Shown here in pieces: positions 9,039-17,574 of a stretch of 64,000 nt of DNA. Position numbers and translations under genes: made by a program. The stretch's first letter is position 1, and every line of letters starts with the position of its first letter. The notes under the pieces are model-generated. The model was given only the letters and a program-made list of their open reading frames with translations, did no database searches and had not been told where the DNA came from. The stretch lies in NCBI GenBank assembly GCA_020633625.1, contig JACKDJ010000009.1, positions 1 to 64,000 on the forward strand. Direction: 5' to 3'. This DNA comes from Myxococcales bacterium (GTDB lineage: Bacteria > Myxococcota_A > Bradymonadia > REDH01).

Positions 9039-9797
9039 TCAGTAGACGCCGGGGAAGACGCGCTTGCGCTCCCGCGGGTAGTCGGGAAAGCGGTCGAGGT
9101 ACCAGCGGTGCGTCTCGTTTGCTCGCGGGACGAGGTTGGCGAGCGTCCACGCGAGGAAGGCGGTCGTCGGGAGGCACCACGTGGCGAGCGCCCAGCCCGT
9201 CCACTCGATGATCTCGCCGAGGTAGTGGGGCGAGGAGACGAAGCGGAAGCCGCCGCCGTGCGGGATGCGGTAGCCGGTCTCGCCGGGTGCGCGGAGTCGC
9301 CGCAAGATCGCGTCGCTGTCGTGGTTGAGCCAGAACCCAAACACGAACAGCGCCGCGCCTGCGAGGAAGCGTGGGTCGAACGCCCAGACCATCGTGTGGG
9401 CGGGGCCGAGCTCGAATAGCCACCACGACTGGAGCCAGGAGATCAGGATGTTCGTCGTGAAGGCGAGGGCGCAGACGATGACCGGCATGCGCTTGCCGGC
9501 CGTTGGCAGGCGGAACGGGTAGATCCAGCCGCGATAGACGTAGTGCGACAGGAACGCGCAGAGAAACGCGACGTCGACGGGGCCTTTGTGGGAGCCCAGC
9601 GCGAAGGAGAGCGAGAAGACGACGATAGGCGGCGTCTCCATGATCGCCCAGCCGATGTGGTTTGGCAGCGTGGGTCCCCAGCCGTCGCGGATGTGCTTTC
9701 CGTAGGGCGCCGAGATGAACTGGAGGACCAGGAACGTGACGGCGGCGAGGCCGAGCCACGCGAGCGTGAGGGTGTGGTGCAGGGCGGCGACGTCCAC
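9039..9797 (-). CDS. 3-oxo-5-alpha-steroid 4-dehydrogenase (SRD5A) homologue
   Basis: Integral membrane NADPH-dependent enzyme expected to reduce the delta-4 double bond of a 3-oxo-steroid. The 252 residues match the roughly 255-residue length of animal SRD5A1/2. Family marks are the YRGWIYPFRLPTAGKRMPV segment, then GFWLNHDSDAILRRLRAPG, ETGYRIPHGGGFRFVSSPHY, GEIIEWTGWALATW and a C-terminal HRWYLDRFPDYPRERK. The order and spacing match the vertebrate enzymes, and several hydrophobic helices are evident. The start GTG 9797 lies one base after the stop of the amidohydrolase gene, so they form one operon. A distant methyltransferase-type relative is the main alternative, but the HSD-ILR-LR-PGETGY signature argues against it. 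Confidence 0.85.
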   Translation of the reverse strand: MDVAALHHTLTLAWLGLAAVTFLVLQFISAPYGKHIRDGWGPTLPNHIGWAIMETPPIVVFSLSFALGSHKGPVDVAFLCAFLSHYVYRGWIYPFRLPTAGKRMPVIVCALAFTTNILISWLQSWWLFELGPAHTMVWAFDPRFLAGAALFVFGFWLNHDSDAILRRLRAPGETGYRIPHGGGFRFVSSPHYLGEIIEWTGWALATWCLPTTAFLAWTLANLVPRANETHRWYLDRFPDYPRERKRVFPGVY

Positions 9798-9798
9798 G

Positions 9799-10665
9799 TC
9801 AGTAGCTCTCCATGCCGGTCTGAAGCGACTCGCCGCGCGTGTCGCGCTTGGCGCGGTCGAACAGGACCCGCTGCGCGTTGCCGTACAGGAAGGCCTCGAG
9901 GACGCCGTCGCGGAGGACGAGCTCGCGCGCCTCTCGGACGGACCGCTCGATGGTGAGGACCGGGTGGTCAGAGGCAAACATGATCTTCTCGCGGCCGCGC
10001 GTGTTCATGTAGTGCAGCAGCTCTTGCGGGAAGTAGCGCGGCGAGTAGGCCGACGTCATCAGGTAGAGGTTGCGGTACTTGATCATCAGCCGAATCGCCT
10101 CGGCCCACCAAGGGTCGGCCCCGTGCGCCATGATGACGGTCAGCTCCGGGAAGAAGAGGCAGACGTCGTCGAGGTGCATCGGGTACTGGCACATGCCGGG
10201 CGCGGGCGGGCCCGGGATGCCGGTGTTGACCGAGATCGGGAGGTCGAGCTCGCAGCACTTCGTGTAGATCGGGTAGTACGCGCGGTCGTTTGGCGGGAGG
10301 TTGAAGAAGAAGGGGACGACGCGCGCCAACACGACGGGGTGCGCCCGCGTCAGCGCCTCGAGCTCCCGGACGGCGCGCATGCCGAGGCGCGGGTCGAGCG
10401 AGATGGAGAGGACGAAGCGGTCGGGGTTGGCGGCCGGGAAGGAGAGGATGCGCTCGTCTTGCTCATGGGCGCGCATCGTGATGACGGCCTTCTGCACGCC
10501 GGCGGCGTCCATCTTGTCGAGGAGCGACTCGGGGGACTCGTCTTCGAACATCGCCTCGCCGCGCTTGAAGTAGTCCGTGGCGACGCGATCGAGGAAGGCG
10601 GGGCGCGAGATCGAGCCCATGTTGACGTTGACGAACGTGTCGATCGCTGGCACTCGGTCGCTCAT
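9799..10665 (-). CDS. Amidohydrolase-2 fold protein lacking most metal ligands
   Basis: A 288-residue TIM-barrel protein of the amidohydrolase_2 (ACMSD-like) family. The canonical N-terminal HxH is replaced: the first strand reads AIDTFVNVN. The strand-5 His is also missing (LPISVNTGIPG). The later His in VIMAHGADPWW and the Asp in MFASDHPVLTI are kept, as is the hydrolase-family ending YGNAQRVLFD. So it may use a different metal set or be non-catalytic. The start ATG 10665 follows GAGG. It is the first gene of an operon with the SRD5A homologue, which suggests a role in the same steroid or side-chain pathway. Confidence 0.75.
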   Translation of the reverse strand: MSDRVPAIDTFVNVNMGSISRPAFLDRVATDYFKRGEAMFEDESPESLLDKMDAAGVQKAVITMRAHEQDERILSFPAANPDRFVLSISLDPRLGMRAVRELEALTRAHPVVLARVVPFFFNLPPNDRAYYPIYTKCCELDLPISVNTGIPGPPAPGMCQYPMHLDDVCLFFPELTVIMAHGADPWWAEAIRLMIKYRNLYLMTSAYSPRYFPQELLHYMNTRGREKIMFASDHPVLTIERSVREARELVLRDGVLEAFLYGNAQRVLFDRAKRDTRGESLQTGMESY

Positions 10666-10754
10666 GGCTGCCTCGGCGGGGGTGGCCGCCCACGGTAGCA
10701 CAGCGCCGGCGGTCCCGCATGTGCGGCAGCGCGGCGCGCGGAGCGCAGCAGACC

Positions 10755-11615
10755 ATGACGACCCCCACCCCCACGCCGCCCTCGGCGCCGCCCCCGCTCG
10801 TCTCGCCCATGCTGCGAGCGCTGCTGCCGATGGTGTTGATGATGTGGGTCGGCACGAATGTAGCGTACCGGATGGGCGCGAGCGGCGTTCGGCTGCGCGG
10901 CTCGTCGACGACGTCGTTCGACCGAGAGTTCGACCGGGAGCTGTATCGGATCGACGACACGTTCGGGTTCGAGGTGAACGACGTCGGCATTCGCGTCGTG
11001 CGGTACTCGCCGGGCTGGCCGCCGTTCAACCCGATCTGTGGGATCTGGACCGCGGGCGCGTGGCTGCTGCCGCACCCGAGCCGGCTGATCGGCGACGTGA
11101 TCGTCGAAGACGAGCCGTATGGCTGGGAGGACTATCGCGGGCTCGACGTGTCGACGGGGACGCTGTTGACCGAGGCGGACCTGATCGAGCGCGGGCTCGT
11201 GGCGTCGGTGGGTGGCCCGCGCGCTGCCGGAGCGCCGACGGGCGGGACCGACGCCGCTGCGCCGGCGGGAGGAGGCAAGCCGGACGCGGCGCGACGGCCG
11301 GGCGTCGTCGCGAAGCCTCCGTCAGCGGGCGCCCAGCCGCCTGCGAGCGCGGCGGCGGGACGCGCGCGACCGTCGACGCCGGCCGCGGCCCCGGTGGCCC
11401 CGATCGTCGTGCCGGCAGGCGTGGTCCCCGTCGAGCTGACTCGACGGTACCTCGCCGAAAACTACGGGCGGCTCGCGTACATCAACGAGAGCTGCATGAC
11501 GTTCAACGGCGCGTACATCATCGTGCTGATGCTGTTTGGTCTCGCGGCGGCGGCGACGGCGATCCCCCGTTCGGTCCGGCGGCGCCGGGCGGCGCGCGCG
11601 GCGTCGGCTCAGTAG
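10755..11615 (+). CDS. Two-TM membrane protein with long Pro/Ala linker, unknown
   Basis: A 286-residue protein. It has a Pro-rich N-terminus, a hydrophobic segment at about 20-35 (ALLPMVLMMWVGTNVAY), and a soluble region with GFEVNDVGIRVVRYSPGWPPFNPICGIW. A Pro/Ala/Gly-rich linker (about 155-230) is followed by a C-terminal helix, GAYIIVLMLFGLAAAATAI. Both termini would lie on the same side of the membrane. The family is not recognised. The ATG at 10755 was preferred over one 36 bases upstream because of the coding content. The 3' end overlaps the convergent acyl-CoA dehydrogenase gene by seven bases. Confidence 0.65.
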   Translation: MTTPTPTPPSAPPPLVSPMLRALLPMVLMMWVGTNVAYRMGASGVRLRGSSTTSFDREFDRELYRIDDTFGFEVNDVGIRVVRYSPGWPPFNPICGIWTAGAWLLPHPSRLIGDVIVEDEPYGWEDYRGLDVSTGTLLTEADLIERGLVASVGGPRAAGAPTGGTDAAAPAGGGKPDAARRPGVVAKPPSAGAQPPASAAAGRARPSTPAAAPVAPIVVPAGVVPVELTRRYLAENYGRLAYINESCMTFNGAYIIVLMLFGLAAAATAIPRSVRRRRAARAASAQ

Positions 11616-12730
11616 CCCTGGAGCGTGGCCCACCGCGCGCGGTGGTGGGCGGAGTCGCCGAGCCAGGTGTCCAGTCCGCGGTGGGCCTTGAGGTAGAAGC
11701 CGATGTCGTACTCGTCGGTCATGCCGACGCCGCCAAACATCTGGATGCCCTCCTTTGCGGCGAGCTCGAGGGCGTCGCAGGCCTTGGCCTTGGCCATCGA
11801 GGCGAGCCGCGGGCCGTCGGCGGCGCCGGCGTCGATGGCGCGCGACGCGGTGAGGACGCCGGAGCGGGCCAGCTCGACCTTCGCGAAGACGTACGCCAGC
11901 CGATGCTGGAGGGCCTGGAACGATCCGATCGCGACGCCGAACTGGATGCGCGTGCGGACGTAGTCGAGCGTCAGCTCGAGGGCGCGGGTGGCGGCGCCGA
12001 GCGCGAAGGCGGCGACGCCGACCGCGCCGCGGTCGAGCGCGCCGTCGAGCTGAGCCAGGCCGCCGCCGAGCTCACCGAGGATGTCGGCGGGGGCGAGCCG
12101 CACGCTGTCGAACCGGACGGTCGCGGCGTCGCGCCCGTCTACGCGCGCCTCGGGCGTCCGGGTGATGCCGGTGGCGTTCGCGTCGACGACGAAGAGGGTG
12201 ACGGCGCCGTTGGGTCCGCGCGCGGCGACGATCAGCGTGTCGGCGAGGGTGACGTCGAGGGTGTGGGACCGGACGCCATCGACGATGAAACCACCGTCGA
12301 CGATCCGGGCCTGGACGCAGCCACGGTCCGGGGCGTCGTACCGCCCGCCGTCGGCGACACACAACGCGCCGATCCGCGTGCCGTCGGCGACCGACGCCAA
12401 GAGCTGGTCGCGCTGCGCGTGTGTGCCGAGGAGCTGGACGGCCGACGCAAACAAGACGGCGCTCGAGACGAGGGGCTCGGGCGCGAGCTGTCGACCGGCG
12501 GCTTCGGCGACGAGCGCGAGCTCTGTGAGGCCCAGGTCGAGCCCGCCGTGGCGCTCCTGGACACACAGCGCGGTCCAGCCGGCCTCGGCCATCGCGGCCC
12601 AGCACTTGCGAGACCAACGCTCCGGCTGGCTGCGCAGCGTCCGCAGTCGGGCGATCGGCGCTTGCGTCTCGACCAGCTTCCGCGCGGAGTCGGCGATCTG
12701 TGTTTGGTCTTCGGTGAGTGAGAAGGCCAT
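11609..12730 (-). CDS. Acyl-CoA dehydrogenase, second subunit of a pair
   Basis: FAD-dependent alpha,beta-oxidation of an acyl-CoA; 373 residues. It has the N-terminal helical domain, a beta domain with ADTLIVAARGPNG, and the C-terminal domain with RIQFGVAIGSFQALQHRLA and GIQMFGGVGMTDEYDIGFYLK. It overlaps the stop of the upstream dehydrogenase gene by one base (TGATG), so the two are co-translated. In steroid-degrading actinobacteria such adjacent, diverged pairs form alpha2beta2 enzymes for side-chain beta-oxidation (ChsE1-ChsE2 type); that role here is inference. Confidence 0.88.
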   Translation of the reverse strand: MAFSLTEDQTQIADSARKLVETQAPIARLRTLRSQPERWSRKCWAAMAEAGWTALCVQERHGGLDLGLTELALVAEAAGRQLAPEPLVSSAVLFASAVQLLGTHAQRDQLLASVADGTRIGALCVADGGRYDAPDRGCVQARIVDGGFIVDGVRSHTLDVTLADTLIVAARGPNGAVTLFVVDANATGITRTPEARVDGRDAATVRFDSVRLAPADILGELGGGLAQLDGALDRGAVGVAAFALGAATRALELTLDYVRTRIQFGVAIGSFQALQHRLAYVFAKVELARSGVLTASRAIDAGAADGPRLASMAKAKACDALELAAKEGIQMFGGVGMTDEYDIGFYLKAHRGLDTWLGDSAHHRARWATLQGY

Positions 12731-13917
12731 CAGGGGAGCCCGAGGACGTGTTTGGCGATGATGTTGAGCTGGACCTCGGAGGTCCCGCCCTCGATGGTGT
12801 TTCCGCGAGAGCGGAGCCAGTCGCGGGTGAGGGAGAGGTCGTCCGCGGCAAACGCGTCGCCCTCCCAGCCCTGGGACTCGGGCCCGGCGATCTTCACGGC
12901 GAGGTCGAAGCGGCGCTGCTTGAGGGCAGAGCCGACGACCTTGAGGATGGAGCTCTCGGAGCCGGGCTTCTTGCCGCCCTTCATCCCCTCGATGACGCGC
13001 TGCACGGTGACGTTGAAGCAGGCCTCGTCCATCGCGAGGTCGGCGATCTCGTCGCGGGTGAGGGCAGAGGGGAGCTGCCCGGAGGGCGCGTCGAGGGCGC
13101 GCCGCGCGCGCGCGACGAGATCGGCTTCGGCGTCGCGGAGCTGTCCGCCCATGGCCGCGCCGATCATCGAGCGCTCGTAGCCGAGGAGCGCCTTCGCGAC
13201 GGTCCAGCCGTGGTCGACCTGGCCGACGACGTTCGCGGCGGGGACGCGGACGTTCTCGAAGAAGACCTCGCAGAACGGGGAGGATCCGCTGATCAGCTCG
13301 ATCGGACGTGTCGAGACGCCGTGCGTCGACATGTCGATGAGGATGAAGGTGATCCCGCTCTGCTTCTTCGCGTCTGGGTTGGTTCTGACGAGCGCGAAGA
13401 TCCAGTCGGACTTGTCGGCGTGCGAGGTCCAGACCTTCTGGCCGTCGATGACGAAGTCGTCGCCGTCGCGGACCGCCCGCGTCGCGAGGGAGGCGAGGTC
13501 GGAGCCGGCGCCGGGCTCGGAGTAGCCCTGGCACCAGCGGACCTCGCCGCGCACGATCGGCGGGATGTGGGCGGCGCGCTGGGCGTCGTTGCCAAAGTCG
13601 AGGAGCGTGGGGCCGATCATCGCGAGGCCGAAGCCGACGAGCGGCGGCGGGAGCTTCAGCTCGGTCAGGATCTCGCTGATGATCTCGGTGTGTTGGCGGC
13701 TGAGTCCGCCGCCGCCGAGCTCGGTGGGCCAGTCGGGTGCGGTCCAGCCGCGCTCGACGCAGGCGGCGAGCCAGCGGGCGACGTCTTCGGAGACGGGCGG
13801 CTGCTTCTTGCCGCCCCAGTAGCCGTCGAAGCGCCCGGACCGCGTCCCGTAGAGGGAGCGCGGGGCGTTCTCGACGATCCAGAGGGCGGCCTCGGCGCGG
13901 AAGTCCTCGAGTGACAT
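12730..13917 (-). CDS. Acyl-CoA dehydrogenase, first subunit of a pair
   Basis: FAD-dependent dehydrogenation of an acyl-CoA; 395 residues. It shows the usual substrate/FAD loop WCQGYSEPGAGSDLASL, then VIDGQKVWTSHADKSDW, and the C-terminal IEGGTSEVQLNIIAKHVLGLP region (split here by position, about 375-395). The start at 13917 (MSLEDFRAEA) begins the N-terminal helical domain, and the in-frame upstream extension is unlikely to be coding. A KstR-like palindrome lies 70-83 bases upstream of the ATG. With the overlapping second gene it probably forms a heterotetramer that acts on bulky steroid side chains. Confidence 0.9.
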   Translation of the reverse strand: MSLEDFRAEAALWIVENAPRSLYGTRSGRFDGYWGGKKQPPVSEDVARWLAACVERGWTAPDWPTELGGGGLSRQHTEIISEILTELKLPPPLVGFGLAMIGPTLLDFGNDAQRAAHIPPIVRGEVRWCQGYSEPGAGSDLASLATRAVRDGDDFVIDGQKVWTSHADKSDWIFALVRTNPDAKKQSGITFILIDMSTHGVSTRPIELISGSSPFCEVFFENVRVPAANVVGQVDHGWTVAKALLGYERSMIGAAMGGQLRDAEADLVARARRALDAPSGQLPSALTRDEIADLAMDEACFNVTVQRVIEGMKGGKKPGSESSILKVVGSALKQRRFDLAVKIAGPESQGWEGDAFAADDLSLTRDWLRSRGNTIEGGTSEVQLNIIAKHVLGLP

Positions 13918-13986
13918 TTCCAGGGCACCACGTGTCGGGACGATGGGGTAGGCGTCGGAGCGAGGCTCGAGCCGACCGGCGGGGAC

Positions 13987-14000
13987 TGAAACACGTTTCA
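13987..14000. promoter_or_regulatory. KstR-like operator, copy 2
   Basis: TGAAACACGTTTCA is a palindrome with six-base arms and fits TnnAACnnGTTnnA exactly. On the minus strand a TTGTCG (14009-14014) and TTTCAG (13986-13991) pair, spaced 17 bases, would place it between the -35 and -10 of the dehydrogenase operon. Confidence 0.55.
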
Positions 14001-14168
14001 TCGGCCTCCGACAAGTGTGCTCGCCCAACATCGCTGCGGGCGGCGCGTCGCTCAAGCGCGGCGGTGTAGGTGCGACACCGCGGCACACGGCGGAAAGTGG
14101 CCAGCGGGCGCCGAAGCGAATAGGGTGCCCCACACGCGCCTCGTGACGCGGTCAGCGGAGCTCCGGAC

Positions 14169-16211
14169 ATGCCCCACGCCTCGATAACGTGCCCCTCGTG
14201 CGCGAGCGGTGTCGAAGATGGTGCGCTGTTTTGCCCGCACTGCGGCGACGCGATCCCGTATCGCACGCCCGAGGTGGACCCGTTCGTCGGCCGGACGGTG
14301 TCGCAGCGGTACCAGGTCATCCAGCGCATCGCGCGCGGGGGGATGGGCGAGGTCTACCTGGCCCGGCACCAGGAGCTGAACCAGAAGGCGGCGGTGAAGT
14401 TCCTGCACCGCCGATTCGCCGAGGACGAGGAGTTCGCGACCCGGTTCCTGAACGAGGCGCGGTCGGCGGCGCGCGTCCCGCACCCGAACGCCGTGTCGAT
14501 CTACGACTTCGGGCGCCTCGACGAGGGGACGCTCTACATCGTGATGGAGTTCTGCGAGGGCGTGTCGCTCAAGCAGATGATCAAGCGCGACGGGCGGCTT
14601 CCGGTGAAGACGGCGCTGCGGATCGCGATCCAGACGAGCGAGGTGCTGGCGGCCGCGCATCGCCAGAACATCATCCACCGCGACGTGAAGCCCGACAACC
14701 TGATGGTGCTCGAGCCGCCGAACGGTCGTGTCTCGGTCAAGGTGCTCGACTTCGGCATCGCGAAGATGCTCGACGACGAGGCGTCGCAGGCGTCGCTGAC
14801 GCAGACGGGCGTGACGTTCGGGACCCCAGAGTACATGTCCCCGGAGCAGGCTTCGGGCCGCGAGGTCGACGCACGAAGCGACGTGTATTCGCTGGGCCTC
14901 GTGCTGTTCGCCATGCTGACGGGGGAGCCGCCGTTCTCGGGGAAGAACAAGCTGGCGCTGTTGCAGCGTCACATCCGCGAGGTGCCGCCGCGCGTCGACA
15001 CGTGCACGCCGACGGCGATCCCCGCTGCGCTCGTCGACCTCATCGCGGAGTCGGTCGAGAAGGACCCGAAGCTGCGGCCGCCGTCGATGGACGCGATGCT
15101 GGCCCGGCTCGAGGAGATCGATCGCACCGCGACCGACTCCGCCGCCGCAGCGGCGGTGCCACGCGCGCCCGGGGCGGCGGGCGCGGCACCCGTCGCGTCG
15201 CCGCGCTCGCGCCCGGACCCGAGCGGCCGCCGCGTCCTCACGCGGTCGGCGCCCGACTTCGTGGACGAGCGGCCGGGCAGTCCGCGGTCGCGCTCGGGCC
15301 CGATGGCCGTCGAGGAAGGCTACGCGCTGTCGAGCGATGTGTCGCCGACGTCTGGCTACGAACTCGGCACGGGCAGCAGCCGCGTCGCCGACGACGGCTT
15401 CTCGCTCGGCGGTGTGGTCCGCGGCCCGGCCGACGACGCCTACTCGCTGGGCGACGACAACGACGACCCCCGGTGGGCGGCGCCGCTGCCGCCGCGGGGA
15501 GGGCAGCCGAAGAAGAGCCGGGCGCCGCTGTACGCGACGGTCGCCATCGTAGTGCTCGCGCTCGTGGTCATCGCAAACTTCGCGATCCGAAGGGCGACCG
15601 AGCGGGGGCCGGAAGATGTGGCATCGGAGGGCTCCGAGCCGGCGCCGGCCGGACCGACCGCCGCCGAGCGCGCGGCGGCCGTCCTCGAGGTGCTTGGCAC
15701 CGGCGACCTCGGCGCGGCCGAGCGAGCGCTCGAGCCGCTGTTCGCCGAAGCGCCAGACGACGCGGGCGTTCAGGAGGCGAGCCGCCGCCTCGCCGGCGCG
15801 CGCGGCGTCGTCGACGCGCTGGAGCGTGCGCTCGCCGCCAACGAGTGCGACTCGGGGCGCGAGCAGCTCACGGCGCTCGTGGACCATTACGGCGCCGCCT
15901 TCGACGGCCGATACCGCGAGCGCGTCGAGGCGTGCGAGCCACCGCGGCGCCCGAGCCGGCGCGCGACGCCACGGGCCGAGCCGGCGGCGGCCCCGGCTCC
16001 CGCGCGCTCGGCAGCGTCGGCTCCCGCGCCGGCGGCTGAACCCGCGGCGCGCGCGCCCTCCGAGCCCGCGGCGACCGCGACACCCGAGCCGACGCCGGAG
16101 CCGGTGGCGCAGCCGCGCTCGCCGACCCCGACCCCGACCCCGCCTGCGACGCGAACACCGAGCGCTCCGAGTAGACCGACGGGGCCGGTTCGCCCGCCGG
16201 CGGAGCTCTAG
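14169..16211 (+). CDS. Hanks-type Ser/Thr protein kinase with zinc ribbon and one TM
   Basis: Membrane signalling kinase of 680 residues. The N-terminus has a double-CxxC zinc ribbon (CPSC...CPHC, residues 8-25). The kinase domain (about 45-310) shows GGMGEVY, the Lys in AAVKFLHRRF, IIHRDVKPDNLM, LDFGIAKM and GTPEYMSPEQASG, so it should be active. A Ser/Pro-rich juxtamembrane linker follows, then one helix at about 453-475 (LYATVAIVVLALVVIANF). The extracytoplasmic part contains a helical-repeat-like stretch with one Cys pair and ends in a Pro/Ala/Thr tail. The start ATG follows GGAG. It is divergent from the acyl-CoA dehydrogenase operon. The ligand and targets are unknown. Confidence 0.92.
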   Translation: MPHASITCPSCASGVEDGALFCPHCGDAIPYRTPEVDPFVGRTVSQRYQVIQRIARGGMGEVYLARHQELNQKAAVKFLHRRFAEDEEFATRFLNEARSAARVPHPNAVSIYDFGRLDEGTLYIVMEFCEGVSLKQMIKRDGRLPVKTALRIAIQTSEVLAAAHRQNIIHRDVKPDNLMVLEPPNGRVSVKVLDFGIAKMLDDEASQASLTQTGVTFGTPEYMSPEQASGREVDARSDVYSLGLVLFAMLTGEPPFSGKNKLALLQRHIREVPPRVDTCTPTAIPAALVDLIAESVEKDPKLRPPSMDAMLARLEEIDRTATDSAAAAAVPRAPGAAGAAPVASPRSRPDPSGRRVLTRSAPDFVDERPGSPRSRSGPMAVEEGYALSSDVSPTSGYELGTGSSRVADDGFSLGGVVRGPADDAYSLGDDNDDPRWAAPLPPRGGQPKKSRAPLYATVAIVVLALVVIANFAIRRATERGPEDVASEGSEPAPAGPTAAERAAAVLEVLGTGDLGAAERALEPLFAEAPDDAGVQEASRRLAGARGVVDALERALAANECDSGREQLTALVDHYGAAFDGRYRERVEACEPPRRPSRRATPRAEPAAAPAPARSAASAPAPAAEPAARAPSEPAATATPEPTPEPVAQPRSPTPTPTPPATRTPSAPSRPTGPVRPPAEL

Positions 16212-16233
16212 TCGCGGTCGGCCGAGCTACCGT

Positions 16234-16257
16234 CGGGTACCCGGCTCATCGGGCACC
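16234..16257. repeat. Palindrome with direct-repeat neighbour between convergent genes
   Basis: CGGGTACCCG at 16234-16243 is a perfect palindrome, and GGGyACCCGGCTCA occurs twice in tandem across this gap. It may end transcription of the convergent kinase and hydrolase genes. Confidence 0.3.
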
Positions 16258-16261
16258 CGGC

Positions 16262-17509
16262 TCAGCGGGCGCCGAACTGGACCCAGGTCGGGACCTGGTC
16301 GCCCTGGACCCAGGGGAGGTAGCTCTCGTCGTCGGCGAGGTAGACCTTGTAGAAGGCGACGGTCGTCGTGACGGCGAAGGCGAGGGCGGCGGCGGGGTCG
16401 TCGCCTTGTGCGCACGCGGCGCGGCACGTGAAGTTGCAGGTCTCGATGAAGTCGTTGTGACCGGCTTCCGGCAGTACGTACTCGAAGGTGGGGCTCGACG
16501 AGGCGAGGAAGTACTGGTGGTAGTTGTCCTCGGTCGGAGCGCAGGCGACGAAGCCGCTGCCGCCGAGCCCGGAGCCGATGTAGCCGGTGGGGATCGTGAC
16601 GTCGTCCATGAGCTCGGGGGCGACGGACGGGAAGTCGGTCGGGTTTCCGCCAAACGGGGGTCCTGAGTCGACGGGGTCGACGTTGAACGACGCCACGATT
16701 CGAGGGTCGCGCGTCGCCGCATAGATGGACGCCTTTCCGCCGCGTGAGTGACCTCCGGCGCCGAGCCGCTCGACGTCTGCGACGTTGTAGATGCGGGAGC
16801 CGGGGCGCGTGGCGGCGTCGGCGATCCAGGCGTCGACGGCGACTTGGATGTTTGCGAGCTCGGTGTGTGTGCGCGAGCTGATCAGTGTGTCGCCGATCGA
16901 CGGGAGCACGGCGACGAAGCCGTGGGAGGCGAGGCGGCGTCCATAGACGGCGTACATGGAGCCATCCATCTGGAAGCCGTGGTTGAAGACGACGACCGGG
17001 TAGGGCGCGTCTTCGGCGTTCGTCGGGACGTAGAGGTCGAGGCTTATGTCGAAGCCGGCGGCGGAGATCGACTCCTCGAACTCGGACCACTCGTACGGCC
17101 CGTTTGCGGAGGGCGGTGCGCTCTCCCAGCGGGGACGAGGGGGCTCGGCGTCTGCGTCGTCGCCACCGCCGTCGTCATCCGCGTCGTCGTCGCCGCCTCC
17201 GTCGCCGTCGAGCAGCGTGTCGAGGGTGATGTCGGCGATGTCGGTCGCGTCGTCGTCAGCGTCCTCGGGGCCTGCGTCGGTCCCGACGTCTCCGGGGTCT
17301 GCGTCGCTGCCGCCCAGGTCGGGCGCGTCGATCGCGGCGGTGTCGTCTGCGCCGTCGGGGTCTTCGACGTCGGGGAGCCCGGAGCCGTCGGCGCTCGTGT
17401 CGAGGGCGGCGGCGTCTGCGTTCGCGCCGGTCACGGAGTCGTTGCAGCCGCCGAGTGCGGCGAGCGCGAGCGTCGCGACGCCGATCGCGCTGAGGTGGGG
17501 TCTGAGCAT
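16262..17509 (-). CDS. Lipoprotein alpha/beta hydrolase (PAF-acetylhydrolase/chlorophyllase-like)
   Basis: Surface-anchored esterase or lipase of 415 residues. The signal MLRPHLSAIGVATLALAALGGC carries a lipobox. About 120 residues of Asp/Ala/Gly low-complexity linker follow. The hydrolase domain has VVVFNHGFQ (oxyanion region), the nucleophile motif GAGGHSRGGKA, a likely acid in NVDPVDSGP and the catalytic His in PEAGHNDF. Two Cys pairs appear near the end (CNFTCRAAC). It lies 65 bases downstream of the pentapeptide-repeat gene on the same strand. Substrate unknown. Confidence 0.85.
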   Translation of the reverse strand: MLRPHLSAIGVATLALAALGGCNDSVTGANADAAALDTSADGSGLPDVEDPDGADDTAAIDAPDLGGSDADPGDVGTDAGPEDADDDATDIADITLDTLLDGDGGGDDDADDDGGGDDADAEPPRPRWESAPPSANGPYEWSEFEESISAAGFDISLDLYVPTNAEDAPYPVVVFNHGFQMDGSMYAVYGRRLASHGFVAVLPSIGDTLISSRTHTELANIQVAVDAWIADAATRPGSRIYNVADVERLGAGGHSRGGKASIYAATRDPRIVASFNVDPVDSGPPFGGNPTDFPSVAPELMDDVTIPTGYIGSGLGGSGFVACAPTEDNYHQYFLASSSPTFEYVLPEAGHNDFIETCNFTCRAACAQGDDPAAALAFAVTTTVAFYKVYLADDESYLPWVQGDQVPTWVQFGAR

Positions 17510-17574
17510 TTCGGTTGTGCCGGGCCTGGGAGCGACTCGCGGCGGCGCCGTGGGCCGCGCGCGGCGATTCTGTA

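Noticed and set aside
14052..15887. Long minus-strand frame opposite the Ser/Thr kinase
   Set aside because: Low-complexity Arg/Asp/Val sequence opposite an intact kinase; shadow of GC-rich coding.
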